Source: Comamonadaceae bacterium (GTDB lineage: Bacteria; Pseudomonadota; Gammaproteobacteria; Burkholderiales; Burkholderiaceae_C). From it: DNA of 64,000 nucleotides. Below are positions 42,246 to 51,654 of the stretch, piece by piece (position 1 is the stretch's first letter; each line of letters opens with the position of its first letter). The translations under genes were made by a program, and so were the position numbers. The notes below the pieces were generated by a model. That model ran no database searches. It was not told where the DNA came from and was given only the letters and a program-made list of their open reading frames with translations. The stretch is taken from NCBI GenBank assembly GCA_947372745.1, contig CANBUY010000004.1, positions 23,404 to 87,403 on the forward strand, written 5' to 3'.

Positions 42246-43205
42246 ATGCGCCGTGATACTTTTCTGAAATCCTTGGCGGCTCTGGCTGCTTCCTCCAGTC
42301 TGCCGATGTCGGCGCTGGCTTCCACCAGTCTCAAGATGATGATTCCGGCCAATCCTGGGGGCGGTTGGGACGGCACGGGCCGCGCTCTGGGTAAGGCCTT
42401 GTTAGAGGCCAAGGCCGCTGACACGGTGGTCTATGACAACAAAGGCGGCGCCGCCGGGGCTTTGGGTCTGGCCCAGTTTGTCAACAGCAGCAAAGGCGAT
42501 CCGAACGCCATCATGGTGATGGGCGCGGTCATGTTGGGCGGCATCATTACCGGCAAACCCGCAGTGAACTTAAGCACCCTCACACCGCTGGCGCGCCTGA
42601 CCAGTGAATACAACGTGTTTGTGTTGCCCGCCAATTCGCCTTTCAAATCCATGAAGGAAGTGATCGAGCAGCTCAAAAAAGACCCCGGCAGTGTGAAGTG
42701 GGGTGGTGGCTCCCGCGGCTCCACAGAGCATATTGCAGCCGCCATGATTGCCCGCGAAGTGGGTGTCGATGCGTCCAAGATCAATTACGTGGCTTTCCGG
42801 GGCGGCGGTGAGGCCACCGCGGCCATTTTGGGTGGCAACGTCACCATCGGTGGCAGTGGCTACAGCGAGTTTTCGGAATACATCACGGCAGGCAAGATGA
42901 AGCCTTTGGCCGTGACCTCGGGCACCCGCTTGAAGGGCGTCAACATTCCCACGCTCAAAGAGCTGGGCATCAACGTTGAAATCGGTAACTGGCGTGGTGT
43001 GTATGGTGCGTCTGGCATTACACCGGCACAACGCAAGGCCCTGACGGACCTGCTGCTCAAGGCCGTTAAAACCAAGTCCTGGGCTGAAGCGCTGGAGAAA
43101 AACAACTGGACGCCTGCAGTTTTAAGTGGTGCCGAGTTTGAAAAGTTTGTCGATGACGACTTCGCCTCCCTGCGCGCCACCATGGTCAAGAGCGGCATGA
43201 TCTAA
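42246..43205 (+). CDS. tctC: Tripartite tricarboxylate transporter receptor, TctC/Bug family
   Basis: A 319-residue periplasmic receptor. The signal peptide (about 1-24, twin-Arg-poor: RRDTFLKSLAALAASSSLPM and following) leads into the Bug fold (LKMMIPANPGGGWDGTGRAL, VYDNKGGAAGALGLAQFV, GGGSRGSTEHIAAAMI). GGAGA lies 6 bases before the ATG. It is linked to TctB and TctA, unlike the orphan receptor at 27617. The ligand is probably citrate or another tricarboxylate, by comparison with Salmonella TctC and Bordetella BctC. Confidence 0.92.
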   Translation: MRRDTFLKSLAALAASSSLPMSALASTSLKMMIPANPGGGWDGTGRALGKALLEAKAADTVVYDNKGGAAGALGLAQFVNSSKGDPNAIMVMGAVMLGGIITGKPAVNLSTLTPLARLTSEYNVFVLPANSPFKSMKEVIEQLKKDPGSVKWGGGSRGSTEHIAAAMIAREVGVDASKINYVAFRGGGEATAAILGGNVTIGGSGYSEFSEYITAGKMKPLAVTSGTRLKGVNIPTLKELGINVEIGNWRGVYGASGITPAQRKALTDLLLKAVKTKSWAEALEKNNWTPAVLSGAEFEKFVDDDFASLRATMVKSGMI

Positions 43206-43225
43206 ACCATCAAACGCTCGCCAAC

Positions 43226-43260
43226 GCCGATGTTTGCTTCTGGCAGTGCATCGGCTTTTT
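43226..43260 (+). terminator. Intrinsic terminator/attenuator between tctC and tctB
   Basis: GCCGATG (43226-43232) pairs with CATCGGC (43249-43255), followed directly by TTTTT (43256-43260). Placed inside the operon, it would let much transcription stop after the receptor gene and give excess receptor over permease. Confidence 0.7.
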
Positions 43261-43292
43261 AACGTTTACAACTTTATCCAAGAGGCACGACC

Positions 43293-43811
43293 ATGCGTCC
43301 ACACGCCCCCCCTGATGCGTCCATTCAACTTCAAACCTTTGTCGGCATTGGCGTGCTTTTGCTGGCCCTGTGTTTGGGCGTGGGTGCGCTCAGCATTCCT
43401 TCCAACGCGGGCTACGCGGGGGTTGGTCCTAATTTTCTGCCTTGGCTGGTCTCGGTCGCGCTGCTCTTGTGCGGCCTCACCATGCTTTACCACGCTCGCC
43501 AAGGCGGCTTTCGGCACATGGAAGAGGCCACTGGGGACCAACCGTATTGGCCGGGCTTTGTCTGGATGTCGGCGGGACTGCTGGCCAATGCCGCCCTGAT
43601 CACCACCATCGGTTTCATTTTTAGCTGCGCCCTGTGCTTTGTGATGGCGTCCCGGGGGCTGCGCATGGCCGAGGGGCAAACGGCGACGGGATTGAAGTCT
43701 TGGGCCAAAGATTTGCTTATTGGCTTATTGATTGCCGCGCCGGTGTATTGGATGTTTACGCAATTTCTGGCGATTAACTTGCCAGGTTTGACACAAAGCG
43801 GGTGGCTGTAA
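43293..43811 (+). CDS. tctB: Tripartite tricarboxylate transporter small permease, TctB
   Basis: Small permease subunit of 172 residues with four membrane segments (about 15-32, 45-65, 90-115 and 130-155). [21 protein letters not shown] is the TctB N-terminal hallmark. Starts 87 bases after tctC, behind a hairpin; its stop overlaps the tctA ATG as TAATG. Confidence 0.9.
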   Translation: MRPHAPPDASIQLQTFVGIGVLLLALCLGVGALSIPSNAGYAGVGPNFLPWLVSVALLLCGLTMLYHARQGGFRHMEEATGDQPYWPGFVWMSAGLLANAALITTIGFIFSCALCFVMASRGLRMAEGQTATGLKSWAKDLLIGLLIAAPVYWMFTQFLAINLPGLTQSGWL

Positions 43812-45322
43812 TGATGGATATCTGGACGCAATTGCTGCAAGGTTTTGCCACGGCGGGCACGCCGGTTAATTTGTTGTGGGCCTTTGTGGGCTGTGCTTTG
43901 GGCACCGCCGTGGGCGTGTTGCCCGGCATCGGCCCGGCCACTGCTGTGGCCATGCTGCTGCCCATCACGGCCAAAGTTGAGGCCACCGCCTCGATGATTT
44001 TCTTTGCAGGTATCTACTACGGCGCCATGTACGGCGGCTCCACCACCTCCATTTTGCTCAACACGCCCGGCGAGACCGCCAGCATGGTGACAGCGATGGA
44101 AGGCAACAAAATGGCCAAAAGTGGTCGCGCGGGTGCCGCGCTGGCCACGGCCGCTATTGGCTCCTTTGTGGCCGGCACGATTGCTACAGTGATGGTCACG
44201 CTGTTTGCGCCGGTGGTGGCAGAGTTTGCCGTCAAGCTGGGGCCACCTGAATATTTCATGCTGATGCTATTGGCGTTCACCACGGTCAGCGCGGTGCTGG
44301 GGCAAAGCACGGTGCGTGGCCTCACCGCCTTGTTTTTGGGCTTGGCCGCCGGTTTGGTGGGCATGGACCAGATCACTGGTCAGGCGCGCTACACCGGTGG
44401 CGTGCCGGAGTTGCTCGACGGGATTGAGATTGTTCTGGTGGCGGTCGGCCTGTTTGCCGTGGCCGAGGCGCTGCATGCGGTGCTGTTTGAGGGCAAGGTT
44501 AAAGAATCTGAAAACCGCATGAGCCGCGTCAGCATGACCCGTTCTGACTGGCGTCGCTCTATTCCCGCCTGGTTACGCGGCACGGCGATTGGGGTTCCGT
44601 TTGGCTGCATTCCTGCGGGGGGCACCGAGATACCGACATTTTTGAGTTATGCCGCTGAGAAAAAATTGGCCAAGGGCAGCCATCAAGCCGAATTCGGCAA
44701 CCAAGGCGCGATTGAAGGCGTGGCAGGTCCTGAGGCCGCCAACAATGCCACGGTGACGGCCGCCTTGATTCCCTTGCTCACGCTGGGTATTCCCACCTCC
44801 AACACCACGGCCATTTTGCTGGGTGCGTTCCAGAACTACGGCATTCAGCCAGGTCCGCAGTTGTTCACCAGTTCATCCACGCTGGTGTGGGCCTTGATTG
44901 CCTCTTTGTACATTGGCAATGTGATGCTGCTGGTGTTGAATTTGCCCTTGATCGGTCTATGGGTCAAATTGCTCAAGGTGCCCAAGCCCCAGTTGTATGC
45001 CGGCATCCTGATTTTTGCCACGGTGGGGGCTTACGGCATGCGCCAGAGCGCCTTTGACTTATTCTTGCTCTACGCCATCGGCGTGCTGGGCTTGGTGATG
45101 CGCCGCTTCAACTTTCCTACCGCTCCCGTGCTGGTGGGCATGATTTTGGGCCCCTTGGCCGAGGCGCAATTGCGCAACGCCATGTCGATTGGTGAAGGCA
45201 GTGCGATGGTGTTTTTGCAGCGCCCGATGTCCTTGACGCTGCTCATCATCGTGGTGGCTATTTTGGTGGTGCCGCGCTTGCTGGCGAAGCGTGCGAGTAG
45301 CCCAGGCAATAGCCTTGCATAA
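43811..45322 (+). CDS. tctA: Tripartite tricarboxylate transporter large permease, TctA
   Basis: Large permease of 503 residues with about 11-12 membrane segments. TctA signatures include [57 protein letters not shown] and [21 protein letters not shown] 43811 overlaps the tctB stop by a base. The last 65 bases (45258-45322) overlap the 3' end of the convergent CYTH-CHAD gene. Confidence 0.94.
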   Translation: MMDIWTQLLQGFATAGTPVNLLWAFVGCALGTAVGVLPGIGPATAVAMLLPITAKVEATASMIFFAGIYYGAMYGGSTTSILLNTPGETASMVTAMEGNKMAKSGRAGAALATAAIGSFVAGTIATVMVTLFAPVVAEFAVKLGPPEYFMLMLLAFTTVSAVLGQSTVRGLTALFLGLAAGLVGMDQITGQARYTGGVPELLDGIEIVLVAVGLFAVAEALHAVLFEGKVKESENRMSRVSMTRSDWRRSIPAWLRGTAIGVPFGCIPAGGTEIPTFLSYAAEKKLAKGSHQAEFGNQGAIEGVAGPEAANNATVTAALIPLLTLGIPTSNTTAILLGAFQNYGIQPGPQLFTSSSTLVWALIASLYIGNVMLLVLNLPLIGLWVKLLKVPKPQLYAGILIFATVGAYGMRQSAFDLFLLYAIGVLGLVMRRFNFPTAPVLVGMILGPLAEAQLRNAMSIGEGSAMVFLQRPMSLTLLIIVVAILVVPRLLAKRASSPGNSLA

Positions 45323-46790
45323 ATGCCAGAAGCTCAGGCGCGGCGCCTAGTTGCGTGAGCAAATGCAGTGCTTGCGCCACGTCACGCTGGGCCCCAAGTC
45401 GCGCTTGGAGTTGCAAGGCCAGTTGGTGCTCGGCGAGTCCAAGCTTTTTGGGTAACAGGGGGCGCAGCGACTCGACGTTGTAGCGTAATCGTTTGGCCAG
45501 GAGACGGATCTGATGGGCATTGTCGGCTTCGTCTAGTTGGCAAATGTGTTGCAACTGCTGGTGCAGACGCCCGGTGCGTCGCTTGGCAAAACTTGCCAAG
45601 GACTCTGTCAGGTGCATCGCTGCCTTGTCTGTTTGGGGAGACCCCGACAAATTTTCCAGCCACTGCGTCATCAGCAGCAAACAAGTCCCCACCGCAGGTG
45701 CTTGGAGCGCCGCTCTCAGGTCTGCCAGTTCCATTTGGGCGGCGTGTTCCAGTGCCTGTGACATGGTTCTCAAGTGCTTTGCACGACGGCCATTGCCCGC
45801 AATATACAAATCAGCCAGGGCTGGCAGGGTGTCAAACCGGGCGACGTTGATGTTGCGCAGTTCACCCAGATGCAGCAATACATCTTGCAAGTCTTTCAGG
45901 AACGGTCGGGTTTGGGGAATCAAAGCCGGTTTAAAAAGTCGCATCGACGATTTAAAGCGACGCCACCCGATGCGGGCCTGGTGAACCGCTTCAGGCTCGT
46001 TGGTCGTCAATAAACGGTACAGATTGGCCGTGAAATGGCCGAACATTTCGCGCAGCACTTTTTGTGCTGCCGCGTTGATGTTCATATCAGCGTTCAACAA
46101 AGGGGGGCGCGCAAAGGTGGCTTGCACGGGGTCGTCTTGCGCCAGCGTGTACCCGCGCTCAGATTTACTGGCGTTCAGGGGCAACACGGCCAGGGATTGG
46201 CTCAGCGTATGGGCGGTGCCGAAAAGCGCGTCCGGTTGACCGGCCAATAGTTCCAGTTCCAGTTCGCAAATGGGGGTACTTTTAGTGCCCACGACGATGT
46301 CACCCAAATCCAGCGAGACCTCGATTTTCGTTCCGTCGCGGCGACTGACCACCCAGCTGACCCGTTTGAATCGAGTGGTGAAACAGGGATTGAGTGACCT
46401 GAAGATCTCCCCGCTCGGGTCAAATTCAGTCCAAGGTGTGTCTTGCAGAGCTTGCAAAGACAACTGAGGACCTGGAACGGGCACTTCCCACTCGCCGCGC
46501 TGACTTAGGGCGGAGTCACTTTGGCCGCCCATCTTGAGGGTTTGTAGCCAATGTCCCTCCTGTTTGCCGTCACTGTCCACGCGGCGCAGACGCAGGGCAA
46601 TGCGTGCCTGTCGTAAGTGTTGCGCCGGGCTGTCGAAGTAAATATTGTGCAAATTCAAATGCACGGCGGCCCGTTTGGCCAAGGTGCTGGTTTTGGCCAA
46701 GCACTCAAACAGACGGCTGGCACCTGAGTTGGGCAAGGCCAGTTTGAGTTCGGTTTCTTTGAAACGGGCGGCGGGTTTATTGGGTTTCAC
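45258..46790 (-). CDS. CYTH-CHAD domain protein
   Basis: A 510-residue protein. Its N-terminal CYTH (triphosphate tunnel) domain (about 8-205) has the signature ExExK in ETELKLA, and a CHAD domain (about 230-490) has basic helices ([40 protein letters not shown]). CHAD binds polyphosphate, and CYTH domains hydrolyse inorganic triphosphate or make cAMP/ThTP products; together they suggest polyphosphate-linked triphosphatase function. The GTG at 46790 overlaps the upstream hydrolase stop (GTGA); the frame is open to 46862 but enters that gene. Its 3' end overlaps tctA on the other strand. Confidence 0.9.
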   Translation of the reverse strand: MKPNKPAARFKETELKLALPNSGASRLFECLAKTSTLAKRAAVHLNLHNIYFDSPAQHLRQARIALRLRRVDSDGKQEGHWLQTLKMGGQSDSALSQRGEWEVPVPGPQLSLQALQDTPWTEFDPSGEIFRSLNPCFTTRFKRVSWVVSRRDGTKIEVSLDLGDIVVGTKSTPICELELELLAGQPDALFGTAHTLSQSLAVLPLNASKSERGYTLAQDDPVQATFARPPLLNADMNINAAAQKVLREMFGHFTANLYRLLTTNEPEAVHQARIGWRRFKSSMRLFKPALIPQTRPFLKDLQDVLLHLGELRNINVARFDTLPALADLYIAGNGRRAKHLRTMSQALEHAAQMELADLRAALQAPAVGTCLLLMTQWLENLSGSPQTDKAAMHLTESLASFAKRRTGRLHQQLQHICQLDEADNAHQIRLLAKRLRYNVESLRPLLPKKLGLAEHQLALQLQARLGAQRDVAQALHLLTQLGAAPELLAFMQGYCLGYSHASPASAAPPK

Positions 46791-47575
46791 AGGGTGTCGT
46801 TTTCGGGGTGTTGGGTATTGAGGAGCCGGTTGCGCCAGTGGCTCACTTGTAACGCAACCCACGGCCCATCGTCCAGCGTTAGATCATGACCGGCGCTGGG
46901 GTGCAAACGAAAAGGGCAGGCCCAACGTTGCGCTAAAGTTTGGCTACACGCGACCGCTACCAAGCGATCTTGCAGACTGGCCAGGACCAAGGTGGGCGCG
47001 GTCGGTGCTTGCGGACTGGCCGAGAAACGCGCTGCAGCCATCAGTTGGCGCAGCAGGTTGGCGCTTGCTACTGGGTGCGATTGTCTCAGGGCTAGCCAGT
47101 CAGGGAGCACGTTGGCAATGGATCGGTTGCTGGTGATCTCCAAAATCGTGCGCTCCCAGGTTTCGGGGGTGGCTCTGCTCAGCAGCAGTTTTAAAAGACG
47201 CAAATAGTTCTGTGGGCGCAGCCTTTGGTAAAAGGGGCTGAAAGGGCGCATGCTGGTATTGATAAGCACCTGGGTCGCAATCTCCTGCGGATAAGCCTGC
47301 GCCCAAGCCACAGACACCATACCGCCCAACGACATGGCCAGCACCTGATACGGTGGCTTGATGTCGCGCAAGATTAACTCGGCCCTGCAATGGGTCACCA
47401 TGTCTTGAATGCTCAAAGGGCTGCGTTGCTGGTACAACTGACCGTTTCCCGGTAGGTCCAGGGTGATCACGTTGCTGTCAGGAAGTGCCTGCTGAAACGC
47501 TGCCAGAAAGCTGCCCCAATGGCGGCTCTCACGCGCCAGACCACGCAAAAATACCCATGTATTGTTCGGGTTCAT
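46787..47575 (-). CDS. Alpha/beta hydrolase
   Basis: A 262-residue alpha/beta hydrolase with N-terminal strand NNTWVFLRGLARESRHWG, a nucleophile elbow MSLGGMV and catalytic His in SAGHDLTLDDGPW. The usual GxSxG is AMSLGG, so the first Gly is Ala. Middle gene of a three-gene run with the M14 peptidase and the CYTH-CHAD gene; the latter overlaps its stop by four bases. Substrate unknown. It has no signal peptide. Confidence 0.82.
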   Translation of the reverse strand: MNPNNTWVFLRGLARESRHWGSFLAAFQQALPDSNVITLDLPGNGQLYQQRSPLSIQDMVTHCRAELILRDIKPPYQVLAMSLGGMVSVAWAQAYPQEIATQVLINTSMRPFSPFYQRLRPQNYLRLLKLLLSRATPETWERTILEITSNRSIANVLPDWLALRQSHPVASANLLRQLMAAARFSASPQAPTAPTLVLASLQDRLVAVACSQTLAQRWACPFRLHPSAGHDLTLDDGPWVALQVSHWRNRLLNTQHPENDTL

Positions 47576-47581
47576 GGGGTC

Positions 47582-48604
47582 TCAGTACCAGTCTTGCAAG
47601 GCTTGGGCATGGTGGGCCGCGCGCTGGTCGGGGTGGGGCAGCCACAAGGCGTGACCACAGGCTGCTCGCGATAAGAAATCGAGAAACAACAGGTGTTGAC
47701 GCAACACGCGTTGCTGTCGGTGTTCAATCAAGGGGTTAAAAATACCCAGGCGAGAGAACAACTGGCGCGGGTTTTTTTTGATCCACAACCAAGACCCCAT
47801 CTCCAGCGTCAGCGGTAAAAAGAGCCTGTCTGGCTGCGCGCAGGCTTGCAAATACAGGTGATCCCAGAGGTCGCCATGCGCGAGATATTGCAAACTTTGC
47901 GGCTCAATGATGTAGCGATGGTGGCTGTGCGCCTGCACAAAAATATTTTTGAGGGCATGCATTTCGGCCAAGTGTGCGATGGGCGCGCGCTTATGTGCAA
48001 AAGGAAACCAGATGCGGTCGCTGGTGCCAAAGCCTGAATGGCAGTCCACACTTAGGCTAAATTTTCGGCTGAGTAGTTCAGCGTTCACGACCTCGCAAAC
48101 CGCTTGGTTTTCGATTTCCATGGGCGTGTTCTTGGGGCCACGGTACCAGGGCAGGCCCGCGCTCAAGCGTTGCCCACCGACCAAAAATGGAACGGGGTCT
48201 TGCGACTCAATCGGGGCGTTGCGCATCAGGTCGACCCCATTGGGGTTAGCGCGGGTGCCCAGCGCCATGCCACCGGGGTTGACGAGGGGCATGAAGACCA
48301 GGCGTACGGATTCGAGCTGTTTGTGCAGCGTGCTGTCCCATTGCAGTCGCATCACCAGGCTGTTCAAGTAGGCAATGACGACACTCGCCCCGATGCGCTC
48401 CAGCCCATGGATGCCACCAAAATAGCCCACCGCCGGAACGTCTAGCGAAGGATTGCCCAGCGTGATGACATGAACCGGGTAGTCTTGGCCGTTGGGTAGT
48501 TTGATTTCACAGGCTGTGCGAGCGTTGAGTCGATCGGCCCCCAATTCAATGATGCGTTCCAGGGCAAATAGTTCGGGGAGCTGGTGTTGGGAGGCAAGCG
48601 ACAT
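47582..48604 (-). CDS. M14-family zinc carboxypeptidase-like protein
   Basis: Cytoplasmic M14 metallopeptidase of 340 residues. Zinc ligands His and Glu are in GIHGLERIG and His in DCHSGFG; NPNGVDLMRN supplies the substrate-carboxylate Arg and Asn region; the catalytic Glu is in LTLEMGSW. No signal peptide is visible, so a cytosolic murein-peptide or deacylase role is more plausible than a digestive one. First gene of the minus-strand trio; ends 6 bases before the hydrolase. Confidence 0.85.
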   Translation of the reverse strand: MSLASQHQLPELFALERIIELGADRLNARTACEIKLPNGQDYPVHVITLGNPSLDVPAVGYFGGIHGLERIGASVVIAYLNSLVMRLQWDSTLHKQLESVRLVFMPLVNPGGMALGTRANPNGVDLMRNAPIESQDPVPFLVGGQRLSAGLPWYRGPKNTPMEIENQAVCEVVNAELLSRKFSLSVDCHSGFGTSDRIWFPFAHKRAPIAHLAEMHALKNIFVQAHSHHRYIIEPQSLQYLAHGDLWDHLYLQACAQPDRLFLPLTLEMGSWLWIKKNPRQLFSRLGIFNPLIEHRQQRVLRQHLLFLDFLSRAACGHALWLPHPDQRAAHHAQALQDWY

Positions 48605-48674
48605 GGCCCCGAAGCATAGGGTTCAATGACTCACCACGCAAGCACTCTGTCGGCCTAACGTGGTAATTTTGCAT

Positions 48675-48690
48675 TGACACGGACGTGTCA
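48675..48690. promoter_or_regulatory. Palindromic regulator site between divergent genes
   Basis: TGACACG-GA-CGTGTCA, a perfect seven-base inverted repeat overlapping a TTGACA box (48674-48679). It lies between the M14 gene (minus) and the small protein at 48731 (plus). No matching regulator is adjacent, so the binder is unknown. Confidence 0.5.
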
Positions 48691-48730
48691 CAAACCGGCG
48701 GTAAATTGACGGCTTATTCGATTGATAACG

Positions 48731-48862
48731 ATGAGCAAAAGCAACTCAATGCGTAAATTTCCATTTTTTCGCGCCATGGCCATTCCCGTTTGCATCCTCT
48801 GGGGCTTGCTTGAATTTGTGGCCTTGCAGCGCTCGCGCTGGCAGACTCGAACGTCGACTTAA
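48731..48862 (+). CDS. Small single-span membrane protein (43 residues)
   Basis: A 43-residue frame with basic N-terminus (MSKSNSMRKFPFFRAM), one hydrophobic segment (AIPVCILWGLLEFVALQ) and basic C-terminus (RSRWQTRTST). The composition resembles tiny membrane proteins I have seen annotated in Comamonadaceae. No strong ribosome site is visible (ATAACGATG). It is too short for standard gene callers; it lies behind the palindrome at 48675 and ends 14 bases before the convergent VF530 gene. Topology by inspection: N-in, C-out or a peripheral anchor. Confidence 0.45.
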   Translation: MSKSNSMRKFPFFRAMAIPVCILWGLLEFVALQRSRWQTRTST

Positions 48863-48876
48863 GCGGGTGCGCAGAT

Positions 48877-49152
48877 TTATCGCGACGTGAACCCTGCGCG
48901 TCGCGTTTCGCGCAGCATGAAGAGGTAAAGCCCTTCTACTTTTTCGCGCGCCCAAGGCGTTTTGCGTAAAAACTTCAGGCTGGACGCCACGCTGGGGTCA
49001 CTTTGAAAGCAGCGCACGGGAATACGCTCTCCCAAACCTTCCCAGCCATAATGCTCCGCCAGCGCTGTCACGATGGCTTCGAGTGTCAGGCCGTGAAGCG
49101 GGTTGCGCACTTGTGCAGGGGGTGGGGTAGGGGGCAAAGATGGATCATGCAT
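48877..49152 (-). CDS. VF530-family small DNA-binding protein (DUF2132)
   Basis: A 91-residue protein that matches the VF530/DUF2132 family: [20 protein letters not shown], then [35 protein letters not shown]. The VF530 fold is a four-helix bundle that binds DNA. The Pro-rich N-terminus ([13 protein letters not shown]) is a short extension. Single gene; regulation not visible. Confidence 0.9.
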   Translation of the reverse strand: MHDPSLPPTPPPAQVRNPLHGLTLEAIVTALAEHYGWEGLGERIPVRCFQSDPSVASSLKFLRKTPWAREKVEGLYLFMLRETRRAGFTSR

Positions 49153-49204
49153 CCACCTATTTTATGGCGTCCCCTTCGTCAGGCGAGTGGCTTCAGCTTA
49201 GAAA

Positions 49205-49858
49205 CTAGTGCCAACGGCGGTGTCCCCGATAGCCGTTTCCATAACCCAGATCAATTTCGATGCCAATGGGGGAAAAGTAGGGGCGGTTGTAATAGCCGTC
49301 GTAGCCTTGCGGGACCACCATCACTGTGGTCGGTTGAACATAGAAGGGTTGCTGGTAAATGGCGGTCACAGGCGGTGGGCTGGGGGCTTGGCTCGCAGCA
49401 ACAGGAGAAATTTGGAGCTGAAGGGTCGGACCGGGATCGTTGGGCATCTGCACCGAATACTGTTTGCCCGAAAACTCATAAACCACGTTGTAGGCCACCG
49501 TTCGGTTCTCATAATAATTTTGCACACCGCAGCGCTGCACATTTTGCAGTTGGCTTTGGGGTGCGCCTTCAATTTGATCGCCTACGATGGCGCCGCCCAT
49601 GAGCCCGATCATCGTGGCGGCCGCTTTGCCACTGCCGCCCCCAATGGCATTGCCCATGGCCCCGCCTGCAATGGCACCGATCAAGGCGCCCGCACCTGAT
49701 TTTTGCTGCTGCACGGCCACTGTCTCCGTGGTACACACCTGCCGAGGCACGCCGATTTGTTGAATGACGGGCGTGGAGGAAATAACCCGGCCGACTTCCT
49801 GTGCCCCAACCAAGGCGCTACCCAGTAAAGCGGGGATTAAAAGGAGCACTTTCTTCAT
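49205..49858 (-). CDS. Exported glycine-zipper 2TM protein
   Basis: A 217-residue envelope protein. It has a signal peptide (KKVLLLIPALLGSALVGAQ), then a Gly-zipper 2TM segment (GAGALIGAIAGGAMGNAIGG and MIGLMGGAIVGDQIEG, about 60-110) of the Rick_17kDa family, a small beta domain with two Cys (QRCGVQNYY), and a Pro/Tyr/Gly-rich C-terminus ending in His. Not a lipoprotein: no lipobox Cys. ATG 49858 chosen; an extra ATG at 49876 gives a longer basic N-terminus. Divergent from the sigma-54 activator. Confidence 0.82.
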   Translation of the reverse strand: MKKVLLLIPALLGSALVGAQEVGRVISSTPVIQQIGVPRQVCTTETVAVQQQKSGAGALIGAIAGGAMGNAIGGGSGKAAATMIGLMGGAIVGDQIEGAPQSQLQNVQRCGVQNYYENRTVAYNVVYEFSGKQYSVQMPNDPGPTLQLQISPVAASQAPSPPPVTAIYQQPFYVQPTTVMVVPQGYDGYYNRPYFSPIGIEIDLGYGNGYRGHRRWH

Positions 49859-49977
49859 GATTCTTACTTTCTTCATATTTGCAGTTCAACAATGATGGCA
49901 TTTCGAGTCTGCCATTCGGTTGAAGTTCAGTGAAGCGTTGGTAAAGTTTAAAGAGGTCTGCAAGTTAATATCTCCGC

Positions 49978-51489
49978 ATGGACATGATTGACCCCCTTCC
50001 GCGTGACGCCCAGAGCATTCTTGAGCTGGCGGCGCGCTCCATGTTTGACCTTTTTGCCAATGCCAGCGAGGGCATGCTGCTGGTGGACCGTCAAGCCCGA
50101 GTGGTCTGGATCAATGACCAATACAAACGGTATTTGCCCGCTTTGGGCTTTGAACGTGTAGAAGATTTTGTCGGACACCCGGTGGACAGCGTGGTGCAAA
50201 ACACCCAAATGCACAAGGTGCTGGAGACAGGCAAACCGATCTTGATCGATTTACTCACCAACCGGGCAGGCACCTTTGTGGTCACTCGAATTCCCTTGCG
50301 CGACAGCCAAGGTGAGGTCATTGGGGCCTTGGGCATTGTTTTGTTTGACCACGCCGAGACCAATTTGCAGCCTTTGGTAGGTAAGTTTTCCCTACTGCAG
50401 CGCGACTTGGATGATGCCCGGCGCGAGTTGGCCAGTCAGCGCATCAGTCTGCGCCAAACCCAGCGCGGCGGGCAGGGCAGCGGTTTGCGGCAATCCCGCT
50501 ACACCTTTGCCAGCTTTGTCGGGGCCAGTCCGGCGGCGGTGGAGGTCAAGCGCCAAGCCCGTCGGGCGGCCCAGTCGTCAAGCCCTGTTTTGTTGCTGGG
50601 TGAAACCGGGACCGGCAAGGAGCTGCTGGCCCACGCCATTCATGCGGCTTCAAATCGGGCCGATCAGGCGTTTGTCAGCATCAATATTGCCGCCGTGCCA
50701 GACACCCTGCTGGAGGCTGAATTTTTTGGTGTGGCACCGGGTGCTTTCACGGGCGCAGACCCGAAAGGGCGGGAGGGCAAATTCAGATTGGCCCACGGCG
50801 GAACCCTTTTTCTTGATGAAATTGGCGATATGCCTCTGAGCTTGCAGGCCAAACTGCTGCGCGCCCTGCAAGAAGGAGAGATTGAGCCGCTGGGATCGAA
50901 CCAGTTGTTGCCCTTTGATGCCCGTGTGATTGCCGCCACCTCGCGTGACCTGGGTCAGTTGGTGAGAGACGGCAACTTTCGGGAAGACTTGTTTTACCGT
51001 TTGAACGTGCTGCCCATTCGGGTGCCGCCGCTGCGCGAGCGGGTTCAGGATATTCCCGCGCTGGTCGAGGTGCTCGGAGACGACATGGCGATGCGCAGCG
51101 GTGGGCAACCCCCCGAGCTCAGCCCCGAAGCGTTTGCCTTGTTGTCCGTCCAAAGCTGGCGCGGCAACATCCGTGAACTGCGCAACGTGCTGGAGCAAGC
51201 CACGATGCGCAGTGACTCGCATCAAATTTTGCCCGCGCACCTGGAAGCGGTGTTGCGGGAGTCTGGCGTAGCGCCTTGGGTGCCTGTGCTGCCGGGCACA
51301 GCGATGATGACCTTGCCGGTGTTAGCGGCACCCAGCGCTGCAGATCTGGTTCGTCCCTTGTCCGAGCAAGTGGCGGAACTTGAAGGCCGAGCCATTGCGG
51401 CCGCTCTGCAAGTGGCTAAAGGCAACAAGGTGGCCGCAGCCAAAATGCTGGGTATTTCTCGTGCAACCTTGTACGCGCGCTTGGTTTGA
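49978..51489 (+). CDS. Sigma-54-dependent transcriptional activator with PAS sensor
   Basis: A 503-residue activator. It has an N-terminal PAS-like domain (about 20-130; MFDLFANASEGMLLVDRQAR), a sigma-54 AAA+ domain (about 178-410) with Walker A GETGTGKE (208-215), GAFTGAD loop (255-261), Walker B TLFLDEIGD and sensor/Arg-finger regions (REDLFYRLNVLPIRVPPLRE), and a C-terminal Fis helix-turn-helix (AAAKMLGISRATLYARLV). It senses a small molecule directly through PAS, since no receiver is present. It precedes the Liv-type operon; a -24/-12 promoter at 51602 and palindromes at 51492-51535 are its likely target. Confidence 0.92.
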   Translation: MDMIDPLPRDAQSILELAARSMFDLFANASEGMLLVDRQARVVWINDQYKRYLPALGFERVEDFVGHPVDSVVQNTQMHKVLETGKPILIDLLTNRAGTFVVTRIPLRDSQGEVIGALGIVLFDHAETNLQPLVGKFSLLQRDLDDARRELASQRISLRQTQRGGQGSGLRQSRYTFASFVGASPAAVEVKRQARRAAQSSSPVLLLGETGTGKELLAHAIHAASNRADQAFVSINIAAVPDTLLEAEFFGVAPGAFTGADPKGREGKFRLAHGGTLFLDEIGDMPLSLQAKLLRALQEGEIEPLGSNQLLPFDARVIAATSRDLGQLVRDGNFREDLFYRLNVLPIRVPPLRERVQDIPALVEVLGDDMAMRSGGQPPELSPEAFALLSVQSWRGNIRELRNVLEQATMRSDSHQILPAHLEAVLRESGVAPWVPVLPGTAMMTLPVLAAPSAADLVRPLSEQVAELEGRAIAAALQVAKGNKVAAAKMLGISRATLYARLV

Positions 51490-51491
51490 TG

Positions 51492-51535
51492 TGTATTAAA
51501 TACATACACTATGCTTTATTTTTAGTCACTAAAAA
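51492..51535 (+). promoter_or_regulatory. Two palindromes, probable upstream activator sites
   Basis: TGTATTAAATACA (51492-51504, one central mismatch) and TTTTTAGTCACTAAAAA (51519-51535, perfect 17-base palindrome). The second is centred about 100 bases before the transcription start predicted from the sigma-54 promoter, the usual distance for enhancer-like sites. Confidence 0.6.
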
Positions 51536-51601
51536 TGACTGGAAATAATACATGCTGCTTTGATAAAGATATTTTTCTAAGTAAATCAACAGCTTGCGAA
51601 T

Positions 51602-51617
51602 TGGCATGCTTGCTGCG
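51602..51617 (+). promoter_or_regulatory. Sigma-54 (-24/-12) promoter
   Basis: TGGCATGCTTGCTGCG has GG (51603-51604) and GC (51615-51616) ten bases apart, and matches TGGCAyG-N4-wTGCw well. It is followed by a good ribosome site (AGGAG) and the receptor ATG at 51655. Predicted start near 51628. Confidence 0.78.
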
Positions 51618-51654
51618 TAGTCCCTTTCACCAAATTCAATAACAGGAGTCATCC

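Noticed and set aside
46791..46862. Extended N-terminus of the CYTH-CHAD gene
   Set aside because: Runs into the hydrolase gene; the coupled GTG at 46790 is more plausible.
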